Shown: one piece after another, positions 46,400 through 55,384 of the stretch
How the letters are laid out: each line of letters begins with the position of its first letter
Numbering within the stretch: position 1 is the first letter of the stretch
Assembly: GCA_030418545.1 (NCBI GenBank)
Contig: QAIB01000002.1
Span: 682,001-746,000, forward strand
DNA length: 64,000 nucleotides
Direction: 5' to 3'
From: Xenophilus aerolatus
GTDB taxonomy: Bacteria; Pseudomonadota; Gammaproteobacteria; Burkholderiales; Burkholderiaceae_C
Notes under the pieces: model-generated
The model's input: the letters and a program-made list of their open reading frames with translations, nothing else
What the model was told of the DNA's origin: nothing
Database searches by the model: none
Made by a program: the position numbers and the translations under genes

Positions 46400-46990
46400 G
46401 TGTCCGACGCCAGCTCGCTCGATGCCCTGGTCGACGCACTGCGCCGTCTGCCGGGCGTGGGCGCGAAGTCGGCCTCGCGCATGGCCTTCCACATGCTGCA
46501 GCACGACCGCGAGGGCGCGCAGCTGCTGTCGCGGGCCTTGCAGACCGCGGCGGCCACCGTGCGCCACTGCGACCGCTGCAACACCTTCACCGAGGCCGAG
46601 ATCTGCAACGTGTGCCGGGACCCGCGCCGCGATGCGAGCAAGCTCGCGGTGGTCGAGACCCCTGCCGACCAGGCCGCGCTGGAGCGCACCAACGCCTTCC
46701 GTGGCTACTACTTCGTGCTCATGGGCAAGCTCAGCCCGCTCGACGGCATCGGCGTGCGCGACATCGGCCTGCACCGGCTGATGGAGCGCGCGCTCGATGG
46801 CCAGGTCAGCGAGGTGATCCTCGCCACCAACTTCACCGCCGAGGGCGAGGCCACCGCGCACGTGATCGGCGAGGCGCTGCGTTCGCGCGGCCTCACCGTG
46901 ACGCGCCTCGCACGCGGCGTGCCCGCGGGCAGCGAGCTGGAGTACGTCGACCTCGGCACCATCGCGCACGCGCTGGTCGACCGGCGTTGA
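46400..46990 (+). CDS. recR: Recombination protein RecR
   Basis: 196 residues from GTG 46400, with Shine-Dalgarno AGAAGGAGC eight bases before. Helix-hairpin-helix [18 protein letters not shown], zinc cysteines 57, 60, 69 and 72, and the Toprim domain ([11 protein letters not shown]...[14 protein letters not shown]). Works with RecO/RecF to load RecA at gaps. Last of the dnaX-ybaB-DUF1176-recR run; a repeat follows the stop. Confidence 0.97.
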   Translation: MSDASSLDALVDALRRLPGVGAKSASRMAFHMLQHDREGAQLLSRALQTAAATVRHCDRCNTFTEAEICNVCRDPRRDASKLAVVETPADQAALERTNAFRGYYFVLMGKLSPLDGIGVRDIGLHRLMERALDGQVSEVILATNFTAEGEATAHVIGEALRSRGLTVTRLARGVPAGSELEYVDLGTIAHALVDRR

Positions 46991-47004
46991 TGCCGCCGCG
47001 GGCC

Positions 47005-47068
47005 GATGCTATTTTTTTGATAGCTGCTTGCGCCCGTCTGGCGGGCGCTGCAGGCCGATCCGATTCAT
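47005..47068 (-). repeat. Dispersed repeat family A, copy 5
   Basis: Between recR and the MAPEG gene, in reverse orientation: GCTATTTTTTTGATAGCTGC, then TTGCGCCCG, loop, CGGGCGC and TGCAGGCCGAT. The hairpin arms are intact, and the GATAGCTGCTTGCGCCCG block is the reverse complement of that in copy 3. Confidence 0.8.
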
Positions 47069-47085
47069 AAATTTCATTCGGAGAC

Positions 47086-47481
47086 ATGATGAGCTTCAGC
47101 CATCTCACCCTGGCCTACTGGTGCGTTCTGGTGGCTGCGGCGTTGCCCTACGTCGCAGCTTGGCTGGCCAAGGCCGGGGCCTTCGGCCCGGCTGACAACG
47201 ACGCGCCGCGCGAATGGGCGGCACGCCAGAGCGGCTGGCGTGCGCGTGCCACCGCGGCGCAGGCCAACAGCTTCGAGGGCCTGCCGCTGTTCATCGGCGC
47301 CGTCGTCGCGGCACACCAGTTCGGTGCCGCGCAGGGGCGGCTCGATGCACTGGCGCTGGCCTACGTGCTGCTGCGCGTGGTCTACATCTCGTTGTACGTG
47401 CGTGGCCGCAGCACGCTGCGCAGCCTGGTGTGGGGTGCTGCGCTGCTGGTCAACATCGCGATCTTCTTCATCGCGCGCTGA
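47086..47481 (+). CDS. MAPEG family membrane protein
   Basis: 131 residues, four predicted membrane helices. The conserved ARQSGWRARATAAQANSFEGLPLFIGAVVAAHQ segment, with R-x-x-x-A-N-x-x-E-x-L-P, and the later RVVYISLYVRG match the MAPEG family (eicosanoid and glutathione metabolism relatives). Bacterial members are mostly uncharacterised. ATG 47086 has GGAGAC in front; an ATG follows immediately at 47089. Confidence 0.88.
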   Translation: MMSFSHLTLAYWCVLVAAALPYVAAWLAKAGAFGPADNDAPREWAARQSGWRARATAAQANSFEGLPLFIGAVVAAHQFGAAQGRLDALALAYVLLRVVYISLYVRGRSTLRSLVWGAALLVNIAIFFIAR

Positions 47482-47623
47482 CGGTTGCCTGAGGGGCGGC
47501 GAGGCCGTGCGCTGAGCGTTTCGGCTTACCGTGGAAACCCGCGTCGGGATGTTCCGGATGCCTTCGGACAGGGGGCCCACCTAAGCTCGATCGGGTCTTT
47601 CAAGAACGACCCGCTCGCCTCTC

Positions 47624-48658
47624 ATGCTCAACCGACGCTCCTTCCATTCGCTGGCCATGGCCGGCGCCGCCCTGGTCGCCGCGCCCGCGCTGCGCGCGCA
47701 GCCCAAGCTCGAGAAGTCGAAGGTCTCCATCGCCGTCGGTGGCAAGGCCGCGTTCTACTACCTGCCGCTCACCATCTCCGAACAGCTCGGCTACTTCAAG
47801 GCCGAAGGGCTGGAGGTCGAGATCTCCGATTTCGCCGGCGGTGCACGCGCCCTGCAGGCGGTGGTCGGCGGCTCGGCCGACGTGTGCTCGGGCGCCTTCG
47901 AACACACCATCAACCTGCAGGCCAAGAACCAGTTCTTCCAGGCCTTCGTGCTCCAGGGCCGCGCCCCGCAGATCGCGGTGGGCGTGTCGACGAAGAACAT
48001 GGCCGGCTACAAGGGCATCGCCGATCTCAAGGGCAAGAAGATCGGCGTCTCCGCGCCGGGCTCGTCGACCAACATGGTGGCCAACCTCGTGCTCTCGCGC
48101 GGCGGCCTCAAGGCCAGCGACGTGAGCTACATCGGTGTCGGCGTCGCGGCCGGCGCGCTCACCGCGCTGCGCTCGGGCCAGATCGATGCGATCAGCAACA
48201 CCGATCCGGTGATGACCATGCTCGAGCAGAAGGGCGACGTGAAGATCATCAGCGACACGCGCACGCTCAAGGGCACGCAGGAAGTCTTCGGCGGCCCCAT
48301 GCCCGCGGCCTGTCTCTACGCGCCGGCCGAGTTCGTGCAGAAGAACCCCAACACCTGCCAGGCGCTGGCCAACGCGATCGTGCACGGCCTCAAGTGGCTG
48401 CAGACGGCGGGCCCCGGCGACATCATCAAGACGGTGCCCGAGACCTACCTGCTCGGCGACCGCGCGCTGTACCTGGCGTCCTTCGACAAGGTGCGCGAAT
48501 CGATCTCGCCCGACGGCATCGTGCCGGCCGACGGTCCGAAGACCGCGTTGGCGGCCATCACCAGCTTCGACACCACGGTCAAGGGCGACAAGATCGACCT
48601 CGACAAGATCTACACCAACGACTTCGCCAAGCGGGCCAAGGACCGGTTCAAGGCCTGA
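47624..48658 (+). CDS. ABC transporter substrate-binding protein (nitrate/sulfonate/taurine type)
   Basis: 344 residues. The N-terminus (LNRRSFHSLAMAGAALVAAPALRA) looks like a twin-arginine or Sec signal. The NitT/TauT fold is seen in the YYLPLTISEQLGYFKAEGLEVEISDFAGG and GVSAPGSSTNMVANLVL segments. The periplasmic ligand is unknown; the family covers nitrate, sulfonates, taurine, thiamine precursors and aromatic acids. First of three genes (binding protein, ATPase, permease), with a family B repeat in the gap to the ATPase gene. Confidence 0.9.
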   Translation: MLNRRSFHSLAMAGAALVAAPALRAQPKLEKSKVSIAVGGKAAFYYLPLTISEQLGYFKAEGLEVEISDFAGGARALQAVVGGSADVCSGAFEHTINLQAKNQFFQAFVLQGRAPQIAVGVSTKNMAGYKGIADLKGKKIGVSAPGSSTNMVANLVLSRGGLKASDVSYIGVGVAAGALTALRSGQIDAISNTDPVMTMLEQKGDVKIISDTRTLKGTQEVFGGPMPAACLYAPAEFVQKNPNTCQALANAIVHGLKWLQTAGPGDIIKTVPETYLLGDRALYLASFDKVRESISPDGIVPADGPKTALAAITSFDTTVKGDKIDLDKIYTNDFAKRAKDRFKA

Positions 48659-48713
48659 ACGCGCCCGCTGCGTCGTTGCGTCCCGGCCCCGCGCCGGGAT
48701 TTCCTTTTCTAAG

Positions 48714-48806
48714 AAATGAAGATGCTCCCACGCTTCCCCGCCGCGCGCGGTCCGCTGCCCCCCGAGGGGGTGCGTCGGTGCCTTCGGGCGGCCGGGCGCC
48801 ACTGAC
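48714..48806 (+). repeat. Dispersed repeat family B, copy 3
   Basis: Between the binding-protein and ATPase genes. GCTCCCACGCTTCCCCGCC, CGCGCGGTCCGCTG, CCCCCCGAGGGGG, then CCTTCGGGCGGCCGGGCG. Nearly identical to copy 2 over about 45 bases. It ends just before the ATPase start codon. Confidence 0.8.
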
Positions 48807-49697
48807 ATGTCCGACCACGCCCTCGAACTGCTCGACATCACCTGCACCTTTCGCGCGAAGGACGACGCACGCCAGCGCTACACCGCCGTGGCCGACACCA
48901 CGCTGCGCATCGGCGCGGGCGAATTCGTCTCGGTCGTCGGTCCCACCGGTTGCGGCAAGTCCACGCTGCTGAACATCGCGGCGGGTCTGCTGGCGCCGTC
49001 GTCGGGCACGGTGCGCGTCTTCGGCCAGCCGCTGGCGGGCATCAACGCGCGCGCCGGCTACATGTTCCAGACCGAGGCACTGATGCCCTGGCGCAGCGCG
49101 ATCGACAACGTGATGGTCGGCCTGCAGTACCGCGGCGTGCCCGAGCGGGAGGCGAGGGCGCAGGCCGAGCAGTGGCTCGCTCGGGTGGGCCTGGCGGGCT
49201 TCGGTGACCGCTACCCGCACCAGCTGTCGGGCGGCATGCGCAAGCGCACGGCGCTCGCCCAGACACTGGCGCTCGACCCCGACATCATCCTCATGGACGA
49301 ACCCTTCAGCGCGCTTGACATCCAGACGCGGCAGCTGATGGAGAACGAGGTGCTCGATTTGTGGGCAGGCGGCGAAGGGCGTCGGGCCGCCCCAAGCCCG
49401 GAGCGCACCCCCGCGGGGGGTGGGCACGTAGTGCCCGGGGGCCACAGCCGAAAAGCAGTGCTGTTCATCACGCACGACCTCGATGAGGCCATCGCCATGA
49501 GCGACCGGGTGGTGGTGCTGTCGGCCGGGCCGGCCACGCACCCGATCGGCGAGTTCGTGATCGATCTGCCGCGCCCACGCGACGTGGCCGAGGTTCGCAT
49601 GCAGCCGCGCTTCGTCGAGTTGCACACGCAGATATGGGACGTGCTGCGCGAGGAGGTCCTCAAGGGCTACGCCCAGCAATTGAAGAAGGCCGCCTGA
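48807..49697 (+). CDS. ABC transporter ATPase with repeat-encoded insertion
   Basis: 296 residues, longer than the ~265 usual for this type. Walker A GPTGCGKST, Q-loop YMFQTEALMPW, signature QLSGGMRKR, Walker B IILMDEPFSALD and H-loop FITHDLDEA are intact. About 29 residues (188-216, AGGEGRRAAPSPERTP...GGHSR) between the D-loop helix and the H-loop strand are encoded by an inverted family B repeat at 49366-49456. The site is a surface turn in this fold, so activity may survive. It drives the importer with the flanking gene products. Confidence 0.9.
   Translation: MSDHALELLDITCTFRAKDDARQRYTAVADTTLRIGAGEFVSVVGPTGCGKSTLLNIAAGLLAPSSGTVRVFGQPLAGINARAGYMFQTEALMPWRSAIDNVMVGLQYRGVPEREARAQAEQWLARVGLAGFGDRYPHQLSGGMRKRTALAQTLALDPDIILMDEPFSALDIQTRQLMENEVLDLWAGGEGRRAAPSPERTPAGGGHVVPGGHSRKAVLFITHDLDEAIAMSDRVVVLSAGPATHPIGEFVIDLPRPRDVAEVRMQPRFVELHTQIWDVLREEVLKGYAQQLKKAA
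49366..49456 (-). repeat. Dispersed repeat family B, copy 4 (inside ABC ATPase gene, inverted)
   Basis: Read on the minus strand: GGCCCCCGGGCACTACGTGC, CCACCCCCCGCGGGGGTGCGCT, CTTGGGGCGGCCCGACG. The end matches copy 2 (CTTGGGGCGGCCCGGCG). It inserts about 29 codons in frame without a stop. Confidence 0.75.
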
Positions 49698-50527
49698 TGC
49701 TGCGTCCCAACGAACGCAATGCACGCGTGTGGCAGCTCGCGCTGCTGGTCCTGTTGCTGCTGCTGTGGCATGTGGCCTCGCGCGACCAGAAGATCGCCTT
49801 CTTTCTCGGCGAGCCGATCCAGGTGGCGGGTCGCATCTGGAGCTGGTTCCTGCCGATCGACGTACCGGCCAACGCGCTCTTTCCCGACGGGCTCAAGGGC
49901 AACGCCGACATCTACGTCCACCTCGGCGTCACGCTGCTCGAGACGGTGCTCGCCTTCGGCATCGGCACCGTGCTCGGCCTGGCCTGCGGCCTGTGGCTGG
50001 CGCTGGCTCCGACGGCCAGCCTCATCCTCGATCCTTACATCAAGGCGGCCAACTCCATGCCGCGCGTGATCCTCGCGCCGATCTTCGCGCTGTGGTTCGG
50101 CCTGGGCATCTGGAGCAAGGTGGCGCTGGCCGTCACGCTGGTGTTCTTCATCGTCTTCTTCAACGTCTACCAGGGCGTGCGCGAGGTCAGCCCGGTGGTG
50201 CTGGCCAACGCGCGGATGCTGGGCGCCAACCAGCGGCAACTGCTGCGTACCGTGTACCTGCCCAGTGCCACGAGCTGGGTCTTCTCCAGCCTGCACACCT
50301 CGGTGGGCCTCGCCTTCGTCGGTGCGGTGGTGGGCGAGTACCTGGGTTCGGCGCGCGGGGTGGGCTACCTCATCCTGCAGGCCGAGGGCACCTTCGACGT
50401 CAACACCGTGTTCGCCGGCATCGCCGTCCTCACCGCCTTCGCGCTGGTGCTCGATGGCCTGGTCGGCGTGATCGAGCGGCGACTGATGAAATGGCAGCCG
50501 CGCAGCGGCGAGACCGAGAAGCTCTGA
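49697..50527 (+). CDS. ABC transporter permease (nitrate/sulfonate/taurine type)
   Basis: 276 residues, about six membrane segments. The EAA loop (VVLANARMLGANQRQLLRTVYLPSA...LHTSVGLAFVGAVVGEYLG) is characteristic of SsuC/TauC-type permeases. The ATG overlaps the ATPase stop (TGATG), so expression is coupled. The stop adjoins, with no gap, the stop of the convergent DUF924 gene. Confidence 0.92.
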   Translation: MLRPNERNARVWQLALLVLLLLLWHVASRDQKIAFFLGEPIQVAGRIWSWFLPIDVPANALFPDGLKGNADIYVHLGVTLLETVLAFGIGTVLGLACGLWLALAPTASLILDPYIKAANSMPRVILAPIFALWFGLGIWSKVALAVTLVFFIVFFNVYQGVREVSPVVLANARMLGANQRQLLRTVYLPSATSWVFSSLHTSVGLAFVGAVVGEYLGSARGVGYLILQAEGTFDVNTVFAGIAVLTAFALVLDGLVGVIERRLMKWQPRSGETEKL

Positions 50528-51073
50528 TCAACCGGCGAAGCCGCCGGCGTCCAGGAATGCCTTTTCCTCGGGCGTGGTCTGGCGGCCGAGCAGATGGTTG
50601 CGGTGCGGGAAGCGGCCGAAGCGGCGGATGATGTCCAGGTGCCCCTGCGCATGCTCACCCGACTCGGTGCCCAAGGCGCGGTTCAAGGCGAGGGAGCGCA
50701 ACTGGTCGGCCATGTCCTCGGAGTGCGCGAAGGGCAGGTAGCAGAAGAGGCGCAGCGCTTCCTCGATCCGCTGGTCGAAGCCCTGCGCGACCAAACGGTC
50801 GGCGTAGTGGCGGGCCAGCGGATCGGTGGCGTACATGTGCCCCGTGCCGCGAAACGCGTTGCGTGGGTACTGGTCGAGCAGCAGCACGAGCGCCAGGGCG
50901 CTCTCGGGGCCTTGCGTGGCCCAGGCCTCGTGCTCGCGCCGGGCGGCCGCGAAGTGCGCGTCGTGGAAGCGTTCGCGAAAGCGGCGGTCGAACTCGGGAT
51001 TCTTCCTGAACCAGGCCGAGGGCCCGGCGTCGCGCCAGAAGTGCAGGACATCGTCCCAGGCCGCGCGGCTCAT
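50528..51073 (-). CDS. DUF924 family protein
   Basis: 181 residues. The family pattern is clear: VLHFWRDAG...WFRKNPEFDRRFRERF, LVLLLDQYPRNAFRGTGHMYATDP, and FCYLPFAHSEDMADQ. These all-helical proteins have tetratricopeptide-like folds with no settled function. ATG 51073 overlaps the stop of the upstream antiporter gene by four bases, so the two are probably co-transcribed. Confidence 0.88.
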   Translation of the reverse strand: MSRAAWDDVLHFWRDAGPSAWFRKNPEFDRRFRERFHDAHFAAARREHEAWATQGPESALALVLLLDQYPRNAFRGTGHMYATDPLARHYADRLVAQGFDQRIEEALRLFCYLPFAHSEDMADQLRSLALNRALGTESGEHAQGHLDIIRRFGRFPHRNHLLGRQTTPEEKAFLDAGGFAG

Positions 51074-52839
51074 GCGTCCTTCTTCTTGCTCACGTTGCTG
51101 AACAGCACGGCGGCGCCGGCGAACAGCCCGCCCGCGGCTTCGAGGTTGAAACGCTCGGTGTCGCGGCGGCGGACCTCGGCCACGGCCTCGTCCGCCTCGT
51201 CGGGCGTCGCGCCCAGCGCCAGGATGGCCTGCCGGCTGAAGAGCATGGCGGATTCGAAGGTCTCGCGGATCTGGTAGTCCACGTTGGCCTTGAGCAGTTC
51301 CATCGCGTGCTCGCGGTCGTAGGCGCGCACCAGCAGTTGCGCATGCGGAAACTCCGCCTTCACCAGTTCGGCGATGCGCGTGGCGGCGGCGCGGTTGTTG
51401 ATGCACACCAGGATGGCGCGCGCCTGGTGGGCGCCCGCGGCGTGGAGCACGTCGGCGCGTCCGCCGTCGCCGTAGTAGACCTTGAAACCGAAGGAGCCCG
51501 CATTGCGGATGGCTTCGGTGTCGCTGTCGATGATCGAGATGCTGGCGCCGCGCGCCAACACGCCCTGGCTGGCGATCTGGCCGAAACGGCCGAAGCCGAT
51601 GACGAGCACGCTGCCCAGGAGGTCATGGGCCGCCTCGACGCCTTCCATCGAGGCCGAGGCCTTGGGCGCCAGGCGCCCGTGTGCCAGCACGACCAGGGGG
51701 GTGAGTGCCATCGACAGCACGACGATCGCCGTCATGTTGGCGTTGACCACCGGATCGATCACCTTCGCGCCCAGCGCGGCCGAAAAGAGCACGAAAGCGA
51801 ATTCGCCGCCCTGTGCCATCAGCACGGCGCGGTCCAGCGCATCGGTGTGCGAACTCTTCGCCAGCCGCGCGACGCCGTAGATGCACAGCGCCTTCACCAC
51901 CATCATCGACAGCACGCCGGCGACGATGATCGGCCAGTTCTGCGCCACCACGGCCAGGTCCAGCGACATGCCGACGCCGAGGAAGAACAGGCCCAGCAGC
52001 AGCCCGCGGAAGGGCTCGATGTCGGCCTCGAGCTGGTGGCGGAAGGTCGATTCGGACAGCAGCACGCCGGCCAGGAAGGCGACCATGGCCATCGACAGCC
52101 CGCCCAGCTGCATCAGCAGCGCGGCACCCAGGACGACCAGCAACGCCGCGGCCGTCATCACTTCGCGCGCCTTGGCGTTGGCGAGGATGCGGAACAGCGG
52201 GTTGAGCAGCCACAGCCCGGCCGCGACCAGTGCCGCCAGCGCGCCCACGCCCACCGCGACGCCGAGCCAGCGCGACTCGGCCGCCACGTGGCCCACCGGC
52301 GCACTCGCGTCCACCGGCGCCATGAAGGCCACGATGGCCAGCAGCGGCACGATGAGCAGGTCCTCGAAGAGCAGGATGGCCACGATCTTCTGGCCGCGCG
52401 GCGCCGCGATGTCGCCGCGTTCGCCCAGCAGCTGCATGACGATGGCGGTGGAGGTGAGCACGAAGCCCATGGCGCTCACGAAGGAAACCGCCAGCGAAAA
52501 GCCGAAGGCCACGCCAACGCCGGTGAGCAGCAGGCCGCACACCACCACCTGCAGGCTGCCCAGGCCGAAGATCTCGCGCCGCAGGCTCCACAGGTGCAAA
52601 GGCCGCATCTCCAGCCCGATGACGAACAGGAACATCACCACGCCCAGCTCGGCCGTGTGGAGGATGGCCTGCGGGTCGCTGAAGAGCTCGAGCCCGAAGG
52701 GGCCGATGGCCAGCCCTGCCGCCAGGTAGCCCAGCACCGAGCCGAGCCCGATGCGCTTGAACAGGGGCACGGCCACCACCGCCGCCCCGAGCAGGGTCAC
52801 GACCTTGATCAGGTCCCCCGCGCTGCCTTCTGCCGCCAT
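51070..52839 (-). CDS. Monovalent cation:proton antiporter-2 (KefB/YbaL type)
   Basis: 589 residues from ATG 52839. An N-terminal CPA2 transporter domain of about twelve helices (VLGYLAAGLAIGPFGLELF, LLLFEDLLIVPLLAIVAF with the conserved acidic pair, FLFVIGLEMRP) is followed by an RCK/TrkA-N domain at about 410-530 (VLVIGFGRFGQIASQGVL...IIDSD). This build is that of potassium efflux or potassium/proton antiporters gated by NAD(H) or glutathione adducts. Ion specificity is inferred from the family. Confidence 0.9.
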   Translation of the reverse strand: MAAEGSAGDLIKVVTLLGAAVVAVPLFKRIGLGSVLGYLAAGLAIGPFGLELFSDPQAILHTAELGVVMFLFVIGLEMRPLHLWSLRREIFGLGSLQVVVCGLLLTGVGVAFGFSLAVSFVSAMGFVLTSTAIVMQLLGERGDIAAPRGQKIVAILLFEDLLIVPLLAIVAFMAPVDASAPVGHVAAESRWLGVAVGVGALAALVAAGLWLLNPLFRILANAKAREVMTAAALLVVLGAALLMQLGGLSMAMVAFLAGVLLSESTFRHQLEADIEPFRGLLLGLFFLGVGMSLDLAVVAQNWPIIVAGVLSMMVVKALCIYGVARLAKSSHTDALDRAVLMAQGGEFAFVLFSAALGAKVIDPVVNANMTAIVVLSMALTPLVVLAHGRLAPKASASMEGVEAAHDLLGSVLVIGFGRFGQIASQGVLARGASISIIDSDTEAIRNAGSFGFKVYYGDGGRADVLHAAGAHQARAILVCINNRAAATRIAELVKAEFPHAQLLVRAYDREHAMELLKANVDYQIRETFESAMLFSRQAILALGATPDEADEAVAEVRRRDTERFNLEAAGGLFAGAAVLFSNVSKKKDA

Positions 52840-52952
52840 GCCGACATCCTCCGTGTGTGTTGGTTTCGCGGCGTTCCGCACGCACAGTCCGCGCCCGGCG
52901 GCCGTGACCGTCCGGGCGCCGTTCCGTCATCGGCGCCGTCCGGCGCCTGCGC

Positions 52953-54605
52953 TCAGCGCTTTTTCTTGGCGGGCGTGCCGCCGCGCTTTTCCTTGACCAC
53001 CTGCTTGCTGGACGCCGTGGCCTTGGTCGCCGCGGACTTGTTCGTTGCGGCCTTGGCTGGCGCCGCGCGTACCGGAGCGGCGCTGGTCTTGACGACGCCG
53101 CCGCCGCGCTTGCTGGTGACCACGACATGCTTGCCGCCGGGGGACACCGCGAGCGTCCCCGTGCCCACGCGTGCCGCGGCGGCGGCACGCACCGGCAGGT
53201 ACACCACCACCTGGTAGCCGCGCTTGAAGGTGTGGCCGGCGCCGACGTCGTTCCACTGCGCGACGCTGGCGGGGCTCAGCTTGTAGCGGCGCGCGATGCT
53301 CGCCACGTTGTCGTTGCGGCCGGCCTTGACGACCGTGCGGCGCGTGACGATCTCGGGTTCGAAGCTCAGGTGCCCGGTGTCGGCCACCGCGGCGGCCACG
53401 TCTTCCTGCACGCGCGCGCTGCGCGGCACGATGAGCGTGGAGCCGGCCTTGATGAGCATGCGCGGCGGGATGTTGTTCATCGCGCGCAGGTCGGCCTCGC
53501 TCATGCCGGAGCGCTGCGCCGCGTCGGCCACCGTCATGGTGCTGGGCACGGTCCAGGCCGTCCAGCTGGCGTACTGGCCCTGGCTGTAGGCCTCGAAGTT
53601 GCGCTGGAAGACGGCCGCGTTGTCCCAGGGCAGCAGGATCTGCGTGTTGCCGCCGGCGGCCAGCAGCACCGGCTTGTGCGCCGCGGGGTTGAGCGCACGG
53701 AAGTCCTCGATGCGCACGTCGGCCAGCTTGGCGGCCAGCGTCACGTCCAGGTCGCGCGTGAGCGTGACGGTCTGGAAGTAGGGGTGGTTGGCGATCACCG
53801 GCAGGTCGACGTTGAACTGCTGCGGGTTGGCCACGATGTTCTTCACTGCCTGCAGCTTGGGCACGTACAGGCGCGTCTCGGCCGGCATGTTGATGTCGGT
53901 GTAGCCGGCCGGCAGGCCCGCCTTCTGGTTGCGCGCGACGGCGCGGCCGACGTTGCCCTCGCCCCAGTTGTAGGCGGCCAGCGCGAGCTGCCAGTCGCCG
54001 AACATGTTGTAGAGGCGTTGCAGGTAGTCCAGCGCGGCGCGGGTGGACGCGATGACGTCGCGACGGTCGTCGCGGAAGATGTTCTGCTTGAGGTCGTAGT
54101 CGGTGCCGGTGGCCGGCATGAACTGCCACATGCCCGCGGCGCGTGCGCTGGAGACGGCCTGCGGGTTGAACGCGCTCTCGATGTAGGGCAGCAGCGCCAG
54201 CTCGGTCGGCATGTTGCGGCGCTCGAGCTCCTCGACGATGTGGAAGATGTACTTGTTCGAGCGCTCCGTCATGCGCTGGATGTAGTCGGGCCGGGTCGCA
54301 TACCACTGCTCGCGGTCGCGCACCAGGTCGCTCTCGAGGTTGGGCATCTTGAAGCCGCGGCGGATGCGGTCCCACATGTCCACCGGCGGTGCGAGCGTGA
54401 CCACGCTGCGCTGGCTGCCGCCGGCGCGGCCCGGCGCGATCGGCGACAGCGAACCGTCGGGATAGATCGGCGACGCGCTGCCGCCAGGGGCCGACGAAGA
54501 CGAGGAGGAAGAGGGGGAGGAGGAGGAACCGTTGGGACCGGTGCCGGTGGCGCAGCCTGCAAGCAGCAGGGCGCTGGCCACGACGGCAGCTAGGAGGATC
54601 TTCAT
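52953..54605 (-). CDS. mltD: MltD-like lytic transglycosylase lipoprotein with LysM repeats
   Basis: 550 residues. Signal peptide with lipobox LLAGC (Cys18), then a serine run (about 27-38) as a flexible tether. The SLT domain has catalytic Glu143 in [11 protein letters not shown] and [17 protein letters not shown]. Two LysM-like peptidoglycan-binding regions follow ([23 protein letters not shown] and [21 protein letters not shown]), then a lysine/alanine-rich tail. Cleaves peptidoglycan glycan strands at the outer membrane. Its ATG overlaps the gloB stop (ATGA), coupling the two. Confidence 0.92.
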   Translation of the reverse strand: MKILLAAVVASALLLAGCATGTGPNGSSSSPSSSSSSSAPGGSASPIYPDGSLSPIAPGRAGGSQRSVVTLAPPVDMWDRIRRGFKMPNLESDLVRDREQWYATRPDYIQRMTERSNKYIFHIVEELERRNMPTELALLPYIESAFNPQAVSSARAAGMWQFMPATGTDYDLKQNIFRDDRRDVIASTRAALDYLQRLYNMFGDWQLALAAYNWGEGNVGRAVARNQKAGLPAGYTDINMPAETRLYVPKLQAVKNIVANPQQFNVDLPVIANHPYFQTVTLTRDLDVTLAAKLADVRIEDFRALNPAAHKPVLLAAGGNTQILLPWDNAAVFQRNFEAYSQGQYASWTAWTVPSTMTVADAAQRSGMSEADLRAMNNIPPRMLIKAGSTLIVPRSARVQEDVAAAVADTGHLSFEPEIVTRRTVVKAGRNDNVASIARRYKLSPASVAQWNDVGAGHTFKRGYQVVVYLPVRAAAAARVGTGTLAVSPGGKHVVVTSKRGGGVVKTSAAPVRAAPAKAATNKSAATKATASSKQVVKEKRGGTPAKKKR

Positions 54606-55384
54606 CGGAAGTCGTTTTTCCATTGGCGCAGCGCGGCGAAGACGTCGACCTCGCCCGCATCGGCGGCGAGGCCTGCGTGCTCTTGCACGGCGGCGGTGAC
54701 AGTGGCTTCGCGGCTGCGAAGGAAGGGGTTGATCTGGCGCTCGGTGGCCAGGCGGGCGGGCAGCGTGGGCTGCCCCTGGGCGCGCAGCGACTCGCACTGC
54801 GCGATGTACTCGATCAAGTTCGCGTTGCCAGGTTCCACGGCGCGCGCGAAACGCAGGTTGGACAGCGTGTACTCGTGGGCGCAGCATACGCGCGTGTCGC
54901 CGGGCAGCGCGGCCAGCGCATCGAGCGATTGCAGCATCTGTCGCGGCGTGCCCTCGAACAGGCGCCCGCACCCGCCCGAAAAGAGCGTGTCGCCGCAGAA
55001 GAGCAGCGGCGCCTCGCCGCGCCCGGCCGGCAGGAAGTAGGCGATGTGCCCGGCCGTGTGGCCCGGCACGTCGATGACGGTGAACTCGAGGCCGAGCACC
55101 GGCACCCGGTCGCCCTGCGACAGCGGGATGAAAGGTTGCGGGATGGTCTCGTGCGCCGGACCGTAGACCCGGGCGCCGGTGGCCTCGCGCAGTACGTCCA
55201 CGCCGCCGGTGTGATCGGCGTGGTGGTGCGTGACTAGAATCGCCGCCAGCGTCAGGTCGGGCCTCGTCGCCAGCGCGTCGAGCACCGGCCTCGCATCGCC
55301 CGGATCGACCACGACCGCATGCGCCCCGACCTCCAACATCCAGATGTAGTTGTCGGCGAAAGCGGGCAACGAAACGAGGGTCAT
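54602..55384 (-). CDS. gloB: Hydroxyacylglutathione hydrolase (glyoxalase II)
   Basis: 260 residues. Hydrolyses S-lactoylglutathione, the second step of methylglyoxal detoxification. The binuclear metal motif [10 protein letters not shown] (His53, His55, Asp57, His58) and later histidines in VPGHTAGH and [13 protein letters not shown] are intact. The C-terminal HxAM-type end is [10 protein letters not shown]. The ATG at 55384 shares bases with the ATG of the divergent methyltransferase at 55383. mltD follows with a 4-base overlap. Confidence 0.95.
   Translation of the reverse strand: MTLVSLPAFADNYIWMLEVGAHAVVVDPGDARPVLDALATRPDLTLAAILVTHHHADHTGGVDVLREATGARVYGPAHETIPQPFIPLSQGDRVPVLGLEFTVIDVPGHTAGHIAYFLPAGRGEAPLLFCGDTLFSGGCGRLFEGTPRQMLQSLDALAALPGDTRVCCAHEYTLSNLRFARAVEPGNANLIEYIAQCESLRAQGQPTLPARLATERQINPFLRSREATVTAAVQEHAGLAADAGEVDVFAALRQWKNDFR

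Noticed and set aside
54480-54540. The serine run in the MltD-like protein as a repeat or frameshift artefact
   Set aside because: It follows the lipobox directly and is a normal flexible tether of outer-membrane lipoproteins. The frame continues into an intact catalytic domain.
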